From Bacteroidetes bacterium GWE2_42_24 (lineage in GTDB: Bacteria; Bacteroidota; Bacteroidia; Bacteroidales; TTA-H9), in NCBI GenBank assembly GCA_001768515.1, contig MEOA01000043.1, positions 124,001 to 188,000 on the forward strand: a stretch of DNA of 64,000 nucleotides, in the 5' to 3' direction. The translations under genes were made by a program, and so were the position numbers. Shown here piece after piece: positions 8,689 through 17,923 of the stretch. Positions within the stretch are counted from its first letter, which is position 1. Every line of letters begins with the position of its first letter. A model generated the notes under the pieces. That model was not told the origin of the DNA. It saw nothing but the letters and a program-made list of their open reading frames with translations, and did no database searches.

Positions 8689-10677
8689 TTATTCCAGAAA
8701 AAGTTTATGGGTGCTAATAATACTGTTATTGTTTTGTACTATAACGTAGTAGGCCCCTCTGGTCAACTGCCCCGATGTAAACGTAAAGTCGTTGGAGCCA
8801 GTAGATACCGGTTTATTGTATGTTGCTACCAGACGACTATCAGATGAATAAACCATGATAGTGACATTGGTGGAGGCATCTGATTCGACTGAGAGGTGCC
8901 AGCATTCTCTGGCCGGATTAGGGTATAGAAGATCAGTTTTAACCACGGTTTGTTGATCGTTGATCCCGATTCCGAAAGTCACACCAGATTCAATGACCTT
9001 AACAACCAGATTGCTTTGATTTTGATTTTGGGTACTGATTTGAATTTCGTATGGATCTATGGTCAAACCAGTAATTTCAGGTTGTAATTTCCAGTCGCCG
9101 GTAGGGACATCTAAAAATTCAAAATAACCATCTTCAAGGCTGTAGACCCCATGAATTGGTTCTCTGCCCTGGTTAAAAAGTAGTATCGGCATATAGCCTG
9201 CCGGAACATCTGAACGCATGTTCCCGCTTAGCTGATAATATATATGACCGTTGATGCTGCCTGGGCCGTCGAGCATAGTAGGGTTGGGAATCAAATGGAA
9301 ATCAAGAGTTGTAGAATCAGTGGTGAGGTTAAACGTCTGTGCATCTTCCCAGAATGCAACATTCCTATAATATGTTGTAAGATATTTCCCATAATCAGGT
9401 GACGTGATTTTTAGCCCGGCTTTAAGAATGTAGATACCTTGTGTCAAGGCATAAAAATGGAAGATGCCATATGGTCCTGAAGTAAATGATCCTGCAAAAA
9501 CTGGTAATCCATTATTTAAGCGGTAGACTTCAACCTCTGAAGAATCAGCAGGGAAGCCGCCAGCAAATATCTGTCCCGCTAAATTAAAATAATAGCCTAG
9601 ACCTACATCAATTAGTGTGGATACAGAATCGTTACATCCTGTGTCTTGATTCCCAATTTTTAGCATTACCTTATACTGCCCGTTTTGCTGGTATAGGTTG
9701 TGCGGATTGGTTAAATCCGATTGGTTTCCGTCTCCGAATTCCCAGCTCCAGGTCGCAATTTCACCTGTTGAGGCATCAGTAAAGTGAAACAATTGTGGAT
9801 TTTGAGGATCGGGGATGTACCTGAAGGCAGCCTTACAGGGCTGTATGACCTCTGAGACCTGTATTTGACCTGTATGGGTATCCTCACAACCCGAGAGGTC
9901 AACGGCTTGAACCGTGATGGTATATATGCCCGGAGCATTAAAATTGTGAGTGACATTCTTGCCGGAAGCCTGCATCCCGTCGCCTAGGAACCAGGTAAAT
10001 TCTGTGGAAAGTGAACTGGTTGTTGTTGCTTGAAATTCAATTTCAAGCCCCGATGTCTGACTATAAGTGAAAGCTACCTCACAGGTTACAGGATCAGCAA
10101 TGCTGATCGTTTCGCATCGTTTATCGAAACATCCGGTCGGACTACTAATTGTGAGGCATACCTCATGATTTCCGGGGTCAAAATAATGGATCGGGTTGGC
10201 TGTCGAGTCGAAGGTCCCATCTCCAAAGTCATAAACGATACGATCATAGTTACCCGTCGAAGTATTGGTGAACTCTACTTTACCTGAAACTGCCGGGTCG
10301 TTAAACCAGTTGAATGAGGCAACACAAGGATCAAGACCTCTAATTACCTTTATTTGTGCAGAAACTGATGGATGCATAATGGAAAAGGCCATCAGGGTGT
10401 CAACAGTACCAAAGCTTGTGTCTGAGGCTGTTATTTTAATGAAACCAGGAACATCAGTAATGAAGGAATCAGAAAACCCTCCTAATCTGTCTGTTGTGGT
10501 TATGTTAGCATATATCAGGGATCCCCAGAAAGTTTTTGCTGTAATTTCTACATTAGCACCAGGAACAGGATTTCCGGTAGTATCAGTTATACTGCCTCTA
10601 ATATGTACTGTGTAGCTGGAAGCAATCAGGTGAGAATTGACCAGTAAAAAAATAAAGAAAAGTATATTTTTTATCAT
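8689..10677 (-). CDS. Secreted PKD-domain protein with T9SS type A sorting domain
   Basis: A 662-residue protein with a signal peptide (MIKNILFFIFLLVNSHLIAS). It has a carboxypeptidase-regulatory-like beta domain (about 25-110, GSITDTTGNPVPGANVEI) and three PKD domains (about 118-190, 195-275 and 280-350) with the motifs YDFGDG, TWFLGDG and WEFGDG. One or two further beta-sandwich segments follow (about 355-560). The C-terminus carries LLYPNPARECW and a final 80-residue beta domain ending STHKLFLE, the Por_Secre_tail type A signal recognised by the type IX secretion system. The product should therefore be exported to the cell surface or medium. It begins 12 bases after the barrel gene upstream and so belongs to the sigma-factor operon. 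Its role is probably adhesion or matrix; no catalytic domain is visible. Confidence 0.88.
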   Translation of the reverse strand: MIKNILFFIFLLVNSHLIASSYTVHIRGSITDTTGNPVPGANVEITAKTFWGSLIYANITTTDRLGGFSDSFITDVPGFIKITASDTSFGTVDTLMAFSIMHPSVSAQIKVIRGLDPCVASFNWFNDPAVSGKVEFTNTSTGNYDRIVYDFGDGTFDSTANPIHYFDPGNHEVCLTISSPTGCFDKRCETISIADPVTCEVAFTYSQTSGLEIEFQATTTSSLSTEFTWFLGDGMQASGKNVTHNFNAPGIYTITVQAVDLSGCEDTHTGQIQVSEVIQPCKAAFRYIPDPQNPQLFHFTDASTGEIATWSWEFGDGNQSDLTNPHNLYQQNGQYKVMLKIGNQDTGCNDSVSTLIDVGLGYYFNLAGQIFAGGFPADSSEVEVYRLNNGLPVFAGSFTSGPYGIFHFYALTQGIYILKAGLKITSPDYGKYLTTYYRNVAFWEDAQTFNLTTDSTTLDFHLIPNPTMLDGPGSINGHIYYQLSGNMRSDVPAGYMPILLFNQGREPIHGVYSLEDGYFEFLDVPTGDWKLQPEITGLTIDPYEIQISTQNQNQSNLVVKVIESGVTFGIGINDQQTVVKTDLLYPNPARECWHLSVESDASTNVTIMVYSSDSRLVATYNKPVSTGSNDFTFTSGQLTRGAYYVIVQNNNSIISTHKLFLE

Positions 10678-10689
10678 GATATCAATTTC

Positions 10690-12093
10690 TTAAAGCGTAT
10701 AAAGCAAACCGCTGCGGAGTTCGAAAGACCAGGGTTTTCGTGTGGCTGATGCCTTTTCATATACTGAATTGAAATAATATTTCACACGCGGCTCCATCTC
10801 GATATAGAGTTTTGGTGTGAGGTGATAACTGAATCCAAGCCCTGCACTGAATTGCCAATTGGTTTTTATCCTGTCGGGGCTTAGCGTAGTTGTATTAATA
10901 ATGAGGTTTCTTCCCGGATCATAATTGCTTGTTTCTTTTGTGCTAAGCAAGATTGAAAGTGTAGGTCCGGCATTGACTGAAATGCCAAATCTGTTCTGCT
11001 CAAAAAAGCGATAACCGAAAAGTAATGGAATCTGAAGGTACGTGTATCTTTTATCTATCTCATTAATAACATTCTGCGAGACAGAGTCGTAAACATTTCT
11101 CTCAGAAAGATGGTAGATGCCGACAACCTGTCCGGTTTCATTATCGTAATAAAAGTCAAGTGAGTCAAGGTGTTGGTATGACCCTTTGAATGAATTATAC
11201 TTTACTCCAATGGCCGAAGTCCCCTTCGCAAAAGCAAGTCCTGCACCAGTTCTGATTGTGAAGTCATGATAATGAAAAAGTAATTCAAGGGCAGCATTGT
11301 GAACAAATTTCTGATCGCCATCCAGAACATTAAACATAATCTCTGGTGTATAACTAACCCCAAGCGAAAACTTACCAATATGACGTGAAAAGTTATCTGA
11401 TTGAGGAATATCATCCTGAAGAAGACGTGATCGTACGGGTTTTCTTACCGAAATCAGGGCTGGAACTTCTGGGTTGCTTCCTTTATAAAATACGGGAGTG
11501 AATTCAATCGGATGGAGTGAAAAGTTAAAAGGTTTGCAATCGTTTAATTGACTGGTTTCAGATATCTCAGGGCCAGCGGAAATGACAGCATCTGTTTTAG
11601 TTACCACAAGCTGCTGTTCATCTTTCTGCGGTTTAAAAAGTATCTCGTCATCCTGTACATCCGTCTTGGTCGTTGTATTTTCTAAATGGGCTGTAACCTG
11701 GGAGTTGGTCTTCTTGTAATCAACCTGTACATTCCCCTGATCCTGAATACTACTTCCAACTCTCTCGTTGGTTATTACTGGTTTGGAATCAGAGGATTTG
11801 GCAGTTACTGCCTGAGTTGGAACTGTGGCAGCAGGTTGAACACCGGTTATTTCAACAGGCACTTCAACAGGTATAAGGGGGTGTATTGAGAACAGATAGA
11901 TAGAGGCAGGGAGTAGCAGAAATGCTGCTGCAAGCCATAATGAACTGCGACGCATGTACCACGCTTTTTTTCGTGGTGTTGTCGCAGCCAGCTTCGACAT
12001 CAGTACATCACGTAATGCTGGTGACGGGTTTGTTGTATGCCCGCTAAGCATCTGATTTATCTGATTGTCAAATATGGTACTATCTTGTTTCAT
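10690..12093 (-). CDS. Inner-membrane-anchored N-terminus fused to a PorT-like outer-membrane beta-barrel
   Basis: The protein is 467 residues from the ATG at 12091-12093; an ATG three codons upstream (12102) would overlap the sigma gene by 8 bases. The first 50 residues are polar and basic, ending KKAWYMRR, and look cytoplasmic. One transmembrane helix follows (about 50-70), then a low-complexity Thr/Val/Lys/Gln-rich periplasmic linker of about 130 residues. The remainder (about 215-467) is a beta-barrel of the PorT/outer_membrane_beta-barrel_2 type with alternating aromatic strands, ending LRSGLLYTL. In this operon position ECF sigma genes usually have an anti-sigma factor, so the short N-terminal region may fill that role. 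No zinc-finger anti-sigma motif is visible, so that role is inference. Confidence 0.75.
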   Translation of the reverse strand: MKQDSTIFDNQINQMLSGHTTNPSPALRDVLMSKLAATTPRKKAWYMRRSSLWLAAAFLLLPASIYLFSIHPLIPVEVPVEITGVQPAATVPTQAVTAKSSDSKPVITNERVGSSIQDQGNVQVDYKKTNSQVTAHLENTTTKTDVQDDEILFKPQKDEQQLVVTKTDAVISAGPEISETSQLNDCKPFNFSLHPIEFTPVFYKGSNPEVPALISVRKPVRSRLLQDDIPQSDNFSRHIGKFSLGVSYTPEIMFNVLDGDQKFVHNAALELLFHYHDFTIRTGAGLAFAKGTSAIGVKYNSFKGSYQHLDSLDFYYDNETGQVVGIYHLSERNVYDSVSQNVINEIDKRYTYLQIPLLFGYRFFEQNRFGISVNAGPTLSILLSTKETSNYDPGRNLIINTTTLSPDRIKTNWQFSAGLGFSYHLTPKLYIEMEPRVKYYFNSVYEKASATRKPWSFELRSGLLYTL

Positions 12094-12094
12094 A

Positions 12095-12661
12095 CTAGAC
12101 ATGCTCCTTTGTGTTTTGCAGTTCCACTATACGTTTCTTAAGCATATTCCGGGCTTTGAGAAGCTGGGTTTTAGAAGTGTTTTCAGAACATCCCAACATC
12201 GCTGCAATCTCTTTGTGACCGTATTCTTCCATGACATACAGGTTAAAAACAGTACGATAACCATCGGGAAGTTTTTGAATCATTTGATGAACTTCATCAG
12301 CTGTTACGTTCGGAAAACCCGAACCCGGTTCATCATCCGGCACATCAGGCCACATCCCCGGATCACTACCTTCAACGAACAAGCGGTTACGGTTTTTATC
12401 GCGTATATGATTCAGCGCTTTGTTCACGACAATCCGTTTCATCCAGCCTTCGAATGAGGCTTCAGGTCGAACCTTGAACTCACCAATCTTTTCAAATATG
12501 CGAATAAAACATTCCTGCAAAATATCTTCAGCTTCAGCTCTGACTGGCAGATAACGCAAGCAGACACTCAACAAAACCGGTGCATACCGATCATAGAGTT
12601 TTCCAAACGCTTCCGTCTGGCCTTTAATGCATTGTCTGATCAGGTCGTAATCCTGAGCCAT
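12095..12661 (-). CDS. ECF RNA polymerase sigma factor (sigma-70 family)
   Basis: A 188-residue protein of ordinary ECF length. Region 2 spans about residues 5-95, with the core-binding segment AEDILQECFIRIF and the DNA-facing helix (FEGWMKRIVVNKALNHIRDK). Region 4 spans about 120-180, with a helix-turn-helix in YGHKEIAAMLGCSENTSKTQL. It directs RNA polymerase to its own promoter set. It is the first gene of a three-gene leftward operon, its end nearly touching the membrane-barrel gene, which suggests translational coupling and a regulatory link. In Porphyromonas the ECF factor SigP cooperates with PorX to control T9SS genes. Nothing here shows that this factor is that one, although T9SS genes and a T9SS cargo are in the same window. 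Confidence 0.93.
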   Translation of the reverse strand: MAQDYDLIRQCIKGQTEAFGKLYDRYAPVLLSVCLRYLPVRAEAEDILQECFIRIFEKIGEFKVRPEASFEGWMKRIVVNKALNHIRDKNRNRLFVEGSDPGMWPDVPDDEPGSGFPNVTADEVHQMIQKLPDGYRTVFNLYVMEEYGHKEIAAMLGCSENTSKTQLLKARNMLKKRIVELQNTKEHV

Positions 12662-13098
12662 CGATATTCTACTTAATTTAACACCTTAATTAAAAAAGGT
12701 TGCCTGTGAGGGGGATTAATTTTAAGGGTGCAAATTACACAGATTTTGGTTAGCTAAATCATTATGCACTTGAATTATTCACAAATATTGGAAATTGGCC
12801 TCTGGTTTGTGATTTGATTTCATCATGGTATTCTGTCAAATTGGTTGTTATGATGCTGTAATTGAAATAGTAATGCTTATTTCGCAATACAATGTGAGCC
12901 AACCTGACCATTTGCCAATTTGTTCCCGGTATTAGTTGTTCATATTCTGTTGTTTGGCCTTAGTTTGTTTTGATTTAATCGTCCTTGTATCTTGGTCAAT
13001 TTTTCTTTCTTTTATTTTAAATGTTTTCATTATCAATATTGTATGATTTTTTTGCGAACTTTAACCATTTTTTACATCCTGTTTTCAATCAATGTATA
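12662..13098. other. Intergenic region between divergent sigma and M23 genes
   Basis: About 440 AT-rich bases contain no supported gene. Promoters for both divergent genes should be here or just downstream. The only full -7 box I see is for the M23 gene, at 13099. Confidence 0.4.
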
Positions 13099-13106
13099 TA
13101 TCTTTG
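13099..13106 (+). promoter_or_regulatory. Candidate -7 box (TATCTTTG) for the M23 peptidase gene
   Basis: A full TAnnTTTG match lies 103 bases before the start codon. The resulting leader would contain a GC-rich segment and a 6-bp hairpin (TGCGTC at 13138-13143 with GACGCA at 13152-13157). No clear -33 box. Confidence 0.4.
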
Positions 13107-13209
13107 GACTCAATGAAGTTCTTTTTGGTTTCCGCCCTGCGTCTAACGGCTGACGCACGCCCCTGTGAAGGGTATTGCCTCCGGACTTCCGTAACCCAAA
13201 CCGTTTACG

Positions 13210-14133
13210 ATGAACTCACTTAGAATCCCCGTTTTCATTTCTCATGTTCTCTGTGGAGGACTGTTATTTTTCTTTACTTCCCAGGTTGAAGCACAAAAGA
13301 CAAATATTGTTTTACCTGTACAGAACAAAACCACTTCTTGCCTGACCGCATCCTCGGATACACTTGATAAGGATCTTGCCGATGAGGAAGACTTTGATTC
13401 TGAAGGCATCGACTCGTTGGTTTCTTCTTTTTTTGATGTCGAACAGGTGTTTGCATACCGTATCAACACACCGAGCATCGGTGATTCCATGCTCCTTACA
13501 TTGGTCGATTCTTCCCATTCTTTTTCTATGCCTTCGAATGGAAAGATTATTAGCAAGTTCGGACCTCGGCGCCGCCGCCAGCATAAAGGAGTCGATATTA
13601 AATTAAATACAGGCGATCCGGTAAAATCTGTTTTCGATGGTGTGGTTCGTTACGCTAAACGAAACCGGCATGGCTTTGGAAATCTTGTTGTTATCAGGCA
13701 TTTTAATGGACTTGAGACCTATTATGCCCATCTGAATAAGATTGACGTAAAACCCTATCAGGCGATTAAGGCAGGTGAGTTGATTGGTACTGGCGGTCGT
13801 ACCGGTCGTGCCCGTGGAAGCCATTTGCATTTTGAAATGCGTCTGTTTGACAAGCCATTTGATCCGGCTAAAGTTATAAATTTCGATTCAGCCCAACTGA
13901 TTACTGAGAAAGTATGGCTTGATCGCAATTTCTTTACGCCCCCTTCGAGAAAGATGCTGGCCAAAAACGGGAAAAACGCTACTGGATCTGAAGGCTATCA
14001 CGTGATCAAAAAGGGTGATACACTTGGTAGTATTGCACGACAATACAGAACATCCGTCAAACAATTATGTGCCCTCAATGGATTGAAAAAAACCTCCATC
14101 CTGAAAGTAGGACGGAGGTTAAAGCTGGGTTGA
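13210..14133 (+). CDS. Secreted M23 metallopeptidase with C-terminal LysM
   Basis: A 307-residue protein predicted to cut peptidoglycan cross-links. It has a signal peptide (about 1-28, ending VEAQ) and an acidic spacer. The M23/LytM domain spans about residues 112-220, with zinc ligands H125 and D129 in HKGVD and H205/H207 in HLHFEMR. A LysM peptidoglycan-binding domain covers about 262-307 (YHVIKKGDTLGSIARQY to RRLKLG). All catalytic residues are present, so it is probably an active endopeptidase rather than a NlpD/EnvC-type activator, although the M23-plus-LysM layout is found in both. It converges on the DUF3857 gene with only 13 bases between the stop codons. A GC-rich inverted repeat at 14168-14195 inside that gene could act as its terminator. 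Confidence 0.92.
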   Translation: MNSLRIPVFISHVLCGGLLFFFTSQVEAQKTNIVLPVQNKTTSCLTASSDTLDKDLADEEDFDSEGIDSLVSSFFDVEQVFAYRINTPSIGDSMLLTLVDSSHSFSMPSNGKIISKFGPRRRRQHKGVDIKLNTGDPVKSVFDGVVRYAKRNRHGFGNLVVIRHFNGLETYYAHLNKIDVKPYQAIKAGELIGTGGRTGRARGSHLHFEMRLFDKPFDPAKVINFDSAQLITEKVWLDRNFFTPPSRKMLAKNGKNATGSEGYHVIKKGDTLGSIARQYRTSVKQLCALNGLKKTSILKVGRRLKLG

Positions 14134-14146
14134 TTCCTGAGTAATT

Positions 14147-15976
14147 TTATTTCTTTGTAAATATGAGCCGCTGGTACAATTCGTTGTTCCAGCGGTTTGT
14201 CATTTCACGTAATGCCTCGTAGTCTTTTGATTCAACAATTCTGCAGATTGATTCGAGGCCGCGCTGTACTGTGATGATGTTTCCTCGCTGACGAATGTCC
14301 AGCATCAGGTTTCCCCATGCTGTTTTCTCAGTCAGGTTAACAACCGGGGTGAGTAATACGAACCCTTCCGGAATGGTGATGGTGATTATGGTTGATTCAG
14401 CAAGAACGGAAGGGAAAGCAAATGGGGCAATACGTTCAGACGGCAGGGCCGACAAACCCCATGTACTCACGCCGTTGGTAAATCCCGGGATGTCCATCGA
14501 ATAAATGCCGGGAGCAATCTCATTAAGCATTTTATCGGCTTCAATCTTCAGGATAGCTTCTGATTGTTCCGGATTTACCCTGATAGGTTGGAACTCGCTG
14601 ATTCCCTTGGCTGGAATCCCCGAGATGTAGTTTTTCATGGCCTGACCATCGGCACTCACCTTAAACCAAGGGTTGGCTGCCCATAACATATTCATTGTAA
14701 AGTCGCCGGTAGCCTTTCCGTCGGCTGTAAGCCTGATTTGTCCTTTAAGTTTTAAGGTACCTGTGCTGAGACCGGTTTCAGTTTTAGGGATGCTCTCGGC
14801 TGCTGGTTCAAGTTTTACGAGCATCTCTCCGGGGAAAAGATAACGTGCATCGCCTTGATATTGACCCGCCGTAAGACAAAAATTCTGTCCTTCAGCCCCC
14901 ATGATGCTAACCACAAATTGGTCAAACAAACCTGGATTGCCTATGTTCTGCTCAAACCTGTCACTTTTCAATACTGCTACTGGCTCAGCATTAAATCCAG
15001 CCTGTCTGAGCAATGCTGCCAACAGTACAACTTTTTCATCTGGGGTTCCTGCATTATCACTCCAAACCCTTGAAACAGGCTGGTATCGATAGCCAATGTA
15101 ACGGGCTGGGATGTTCAGAACTGCTATCTGCTGGCTTACCATATCACGGATTTTTATAATGACAGCCATGTCAGTTTTTTCGGTTTTCTTCACTGATTCA
15201 ACCCATTCTACGGCGCCTTTCGGGAGTTGTGTATCGATAAACAATGGTTGGTTTACAAACCAGTCATATCCCGAATACATTGATGGCATCGTGCTGAAGC
15301 GTAATACTGGTAGCCATTCTGAATTTTCCGGCATAAAGTTTTCATGAGGGATGGCCTTGGTGGCACCTACAGCCCACGTGTATACATCATAAGGCCCCTG
15401 ATGCGTAATAGCAGGCGCTAAGCGCAGTTTTGAGAGCTGATGGTTAAGGGTTGTTCCCGAAGGTACTTTGACAATTACAGTGTAAGAGTCGGCAGGTTCG
15501 TCTTCAGCCAGTGTCAGTTCATCAAACAGACCAGGGTATATGCCGGGTGCAGTTATAATACTGTATTCAAGATCAACAGTACAACCAACTTCCAGTCCAG
15601 TATGGGTGACAACCATTTCCTTCATCTGATTAACGCGTGCAGAGCCGGCGGCAAAACGGGGAAGTACTTCATTAAATGCATTGGCTGGTGAGGGAGTCTT
15701 TTTGCCGTCACGCATCGTTGTGACCGATTTCTCTATTTTTAACTTCTGAAAATCGGGGTTATAAACGATAAATGTTTCACCATAAAGGCTGTGGAAGGCG
15801 CGATGCGTGAGATACTTTAATTGATGCGTGTAGCGGTATACCTGACTTCCGTCGGGCATAAGCTGGTATTCACGGGTAATGTTCAGGTATCGGGCATCCG
15901 ATTCAGGCTTCTGGGCTGAGGCCATTATTCCGGCTAAGAGTAACCAAAGAAGTGTACAGTATTTAATTATTTTCAT
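14147..15976 (-). CDS. DUF3857 protein with degenerate transglutaminase-like domain
   Basis: The protein is 609 residues from the ATG at 15974-15976; 14 further in-frame codons upstream lie ahead of a clean signal peptide (MKIIKYCTLLWLLLAGIMASAQ) and are probably untranslated. DUF3857 covers about residues 40-230. A transglutaminase-like fold follows at about 240-380, and a beta-rich C-terminal domain completes the protein. The usual active-site motif GDCKDKA is replaced by GTPDEKV at the same place in the fold, so the catalytic Cys is a Pro. Family members are periplasmic or outer-membrane-associated proteins of uncertain role. This one should be catalytically inactive and may only bind peptide or protein. 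Confidence 0.85.
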   Translation of the reverse strand: MKIIKYCTLLWLLLAGIMASAQKPESDARYLNITREYQLMPDGSQVYRYTHQLKYLTHRAFHSLYGETFIVYNPDFQKLKIEKSVTTMRDGKKTPSPANAFNEVLPRFAAGSARVNQMKEMVVTHTGLEVGCTVDLEYSIITAPGIYPGLFDELTLAEDEPADSYTVIVKVPSGTTLNHQLSKLRLAPAITHQGPYDVYTWAVGATKAIPHENFMPENSEWLPVLRFSTMPSMYSGYDWFVNQPLFIDTQLPKGAVEWVESVKKTEKTDMAVIIKIRDMVSQQIAVLNIPARYIGYRYQPVSRVWSDNAGTPDEKVVLLAALLRQAGFNAEPVAVLKSDRFEQNIGNPGLFDQFVVSIMGAEGQNFCLTAGQYQGDARYLFPGEMLVKLEPAAESIPKTETGLSTGTLKLKGQIRLTADGKATGDFTMNMLWAANPWFKVSADGQAMKNYISGIPAKGISEFQPIRVNPEQSEAILKIEADKMLNEIAPGIYSMDIPGFTNGVSTWGLSALPSERIAPFAFPSVLAESTIITITIPEGFVLLTPVVNLTEKTAWGNLMLDIRQRGNIITVQRGLESICRIVESKDYEALREMTNRWNNELYQRLIFTKK

Positions 15977-16018
15977 TCCGGGTGATGTTTTGAGTTTACG
16001 TATGGGTTGATGAGGCAA

Positions 16019-16561
16019 ATGTAGGGAATTTGCATAGACTGATTGCCCTTCTGGTCATCAAATTATTGAGACTGGGTATTGGCCGATTTACAACGTTCAG
16101 CTTAGGAAATGAATCAATTTTCATAGGTTGTTTTACTATGGCTGTTTGCGCCAATACGCTGTCTGTAACTTTTTTTTAACGCTGAGAAAAGATATGTATA
16201 CTTTCGACTTAGGGTCGGGTATCTTTCGTTTTTGAATTAGATTACCTTATCGTTTTAAAGAAACTATAAGTGAAATTAGCCCCGGTAAAATCTTAAAAAA
16301 GAACAAGGCCGGATAAAATTCAGCATTATTGCAGAGTCATTTCCGGGCCTTAGGCTTCATGACTATTCAAGGATCAACGATTCAAAAATTCCGGATATCC
16401 AACTCAGTTATTAAGATGTAGTGTGTCTGATATTTGATTCAGAATTTGTTAATTTCAGGCAGGCTGGCTGAAGAAGTTTTTTCCCAGATTGATGGTGCAC
16501 TTAAGAGCGATGGTACTCGATGAATGGCTGGGGTAGAGGCCGACATCTGTTGGAAAAAAGC
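16019..16561. other. Intergenic region upstream of the TlpA-like gene
   Basis: About 540 bases without a supported gene. An imperfect inverted repeat (AAGGCCGGA at about 16303 with TCCGGGCCTT at about 16345-16354) is the only structure noticed. Confidence 0.35.
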
Positions 16562-16569
16562 TATCTTTC
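16562..16569 (+). promoter_or_regulatory. Weak -7-like box (TATCTTTC) for the TlpA-like gene
   Basis: A 7-of-8 match to TAnnTTTG ends 20 bases before the preferred ATG at 16590. It lies inside the longer open frame starting at 16524, which supports the shorter start. Confidence 0.3.
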
Positions 16570-16589
16570 GCCCGAAAAAATTCGTTGTT

Positions 16590-17834
16590 ATGTTTAAATC
16601 ATTAGTCCTTGGATTTTTGATCTTTATATCAATCCTTGCATGCTGGAGTTGTAAAAAGAAACTTTCGGACCGATTAACCGAAGGCCCCTGGTTGGGGACA
16701 ATTGCTTTTGATAGTCTTGATCAGGTACCCTTCAATTTTGAAGTCAGCCGCGATTCCGCTGGAGCGTATCTGATTACCGTGATCAATGCCGGTGAAAGAA
16801 TTCGTGTTACGGAGACGACCTTTGACGGCGATACAATCGAATGGCGTATGCCAGTATTTCAGAGTGTAATCAGGGCAGGCTATAAATCCAAGGGGCTAAT
16901 GGGTTGGTATTACCCCAAAGGAACAGGCAATGGGGGCGCTTTTCCCTTCGCAGCCGTAGAGAACCAGACCTTAAGATTTCCGCATCTGACACAAAATGCA
17001 GAGGCCGATCTGACAGGCCGGTGGAAAATTACGGAGAATCCCGGGACGCCTGAGGAGGCAATTCTTATAGGCGAATTTAAACAGGAAAACAACAGGCTTA
17101 CAGGTACAATTCTTTCGCCGTTTGGTGATTACCGTTTTCTGGAGGGTGTTGTCTCGGGTTCATTGATGACGCTTTCAGGATTTGATGGTTGTCATGCCGT
17201 TGTTTTGACTTCCCGCATCGATAAAGATGGTACTCTTACCGAAGGACGTTTTGCCGGAAGTTCCAGTTGGAAAAGCCATTGGGTGGCTGAGCGTAATGAT
17301 ACTATTCAGTTACCCTCTCAGCAATCATTGGTTCGAATTAAACCTGACTCACCCAAGCCCTTCTTTAGTTTGAAAAACATTGACGGAAAAATGATTAGTC
17401 TGTCGGATGAAAAGTTCGCCAATAAGGTTGTTGTTATGCAGGTTTCAGGTACCTGGTGCCCCAATTGCATGGATGAAGCCCGTCTATTTTCCATATTGTA
17501 CGGTGAGTATAAGGACCGCGGACTTGAAGTGGTTAGCCTTTTCTTTGAAACAGCCAATTTTGATGAGTCCGCAGCACGCATAAAACGGTTTGCCGACCAT
17601 ACTAATTTGAATTATACGCTTTTATGGGCAGGGAAAAGAGGCCGGCAGGAGCGTGATTCTCTCATTTTCATGGTTGACGGGAAGATGGCCTTCCCGACAA
17701 CGATTTATCTCGACAGGAAGGGAAATGCCCGCTTTGTCGAAACCGGATTCAGTGGGCCTGGAACAGGGAAGCATTACGATGAAACGATTGCGGATGTGAA
17801 GCAGAAAATTGAGCTACTGCTCAACGAGAAGTGA
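16590..17834 (+). CDS. Lipoprotein TlpA-family thiol-disulfide oxidoreductase
   Basis: The protein is 414 residues from the ATG at 16590. The signal segment MFKSLVLGFLIFISILACWSC has a lipobox-like LAC, so the product is probably a lipoprotein. Residues about 25-265 are a beta-rich N-terminal region, a DUF4369-like extension in style. Residues about 270-410 are a thioredoxin fold with the active site WCPNC (C290 and C293) and the cis-Pro segment MAFPTTIYLD. It should reduce or exchange disulfides in the periplasm or at the outer membrane. The earlier start at 16524 would place 22 polar residues in front of the signal sequence and is rejected. The next gene (fucosidase) starts about 90 bases downstream and may be co-transcribed. 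Confidence 0.87.
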   Translation: MFKSLVLGFLIFISILACWSCKKKLSDRLTEGPWLGTIAFDSLDQVPFNFEVSRDSAGAYLITVINAGERIRVTETTFDGDTIEWRMPVFQSVIRAGYKSKGLMGWYYPKGTGNGGAFPFAAVENQTLRFPHLTQNAEADLTGRWKITENPGTPEEAILIGEFKQENNRLTGTILSPFGDYRFLEGVVSGSLMTLSGFDGCHAVVLTSRIDKDGTLTEGRFAGSSSWKSHWVAERNDTIQLPSQQSLVRIKPDSPKPFFSLKNIDGKMISLSDEKFANKVVVMQVSGTWCPNCMDEARLFSILYGEYKDRGLEVVSLFFETANFDESAARIKRFADHTNLNYTLLWAGKRGRQERDSLIFMVDGKMAFPTTIYLDRKGNARFVETGFSGPGTGKHYDETIADVKQKIELLLNEK

Positions 17835-17923
17835 TATGTTGTCATTATCAGGGTGATTAACGTCTGTCTTGATAGTTTTTTGTGTTTTATGGCAGGGACT
17901 CTGCAATCTATAACCTTAACAAT

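Noticed and set aside
8620-8847. A 75-codon frame on the plus strand overlapping the PKD gene
   Set aside because: It lies opposite the sorting tail of the PKD gene, and its composition is that of an antisense shadow.
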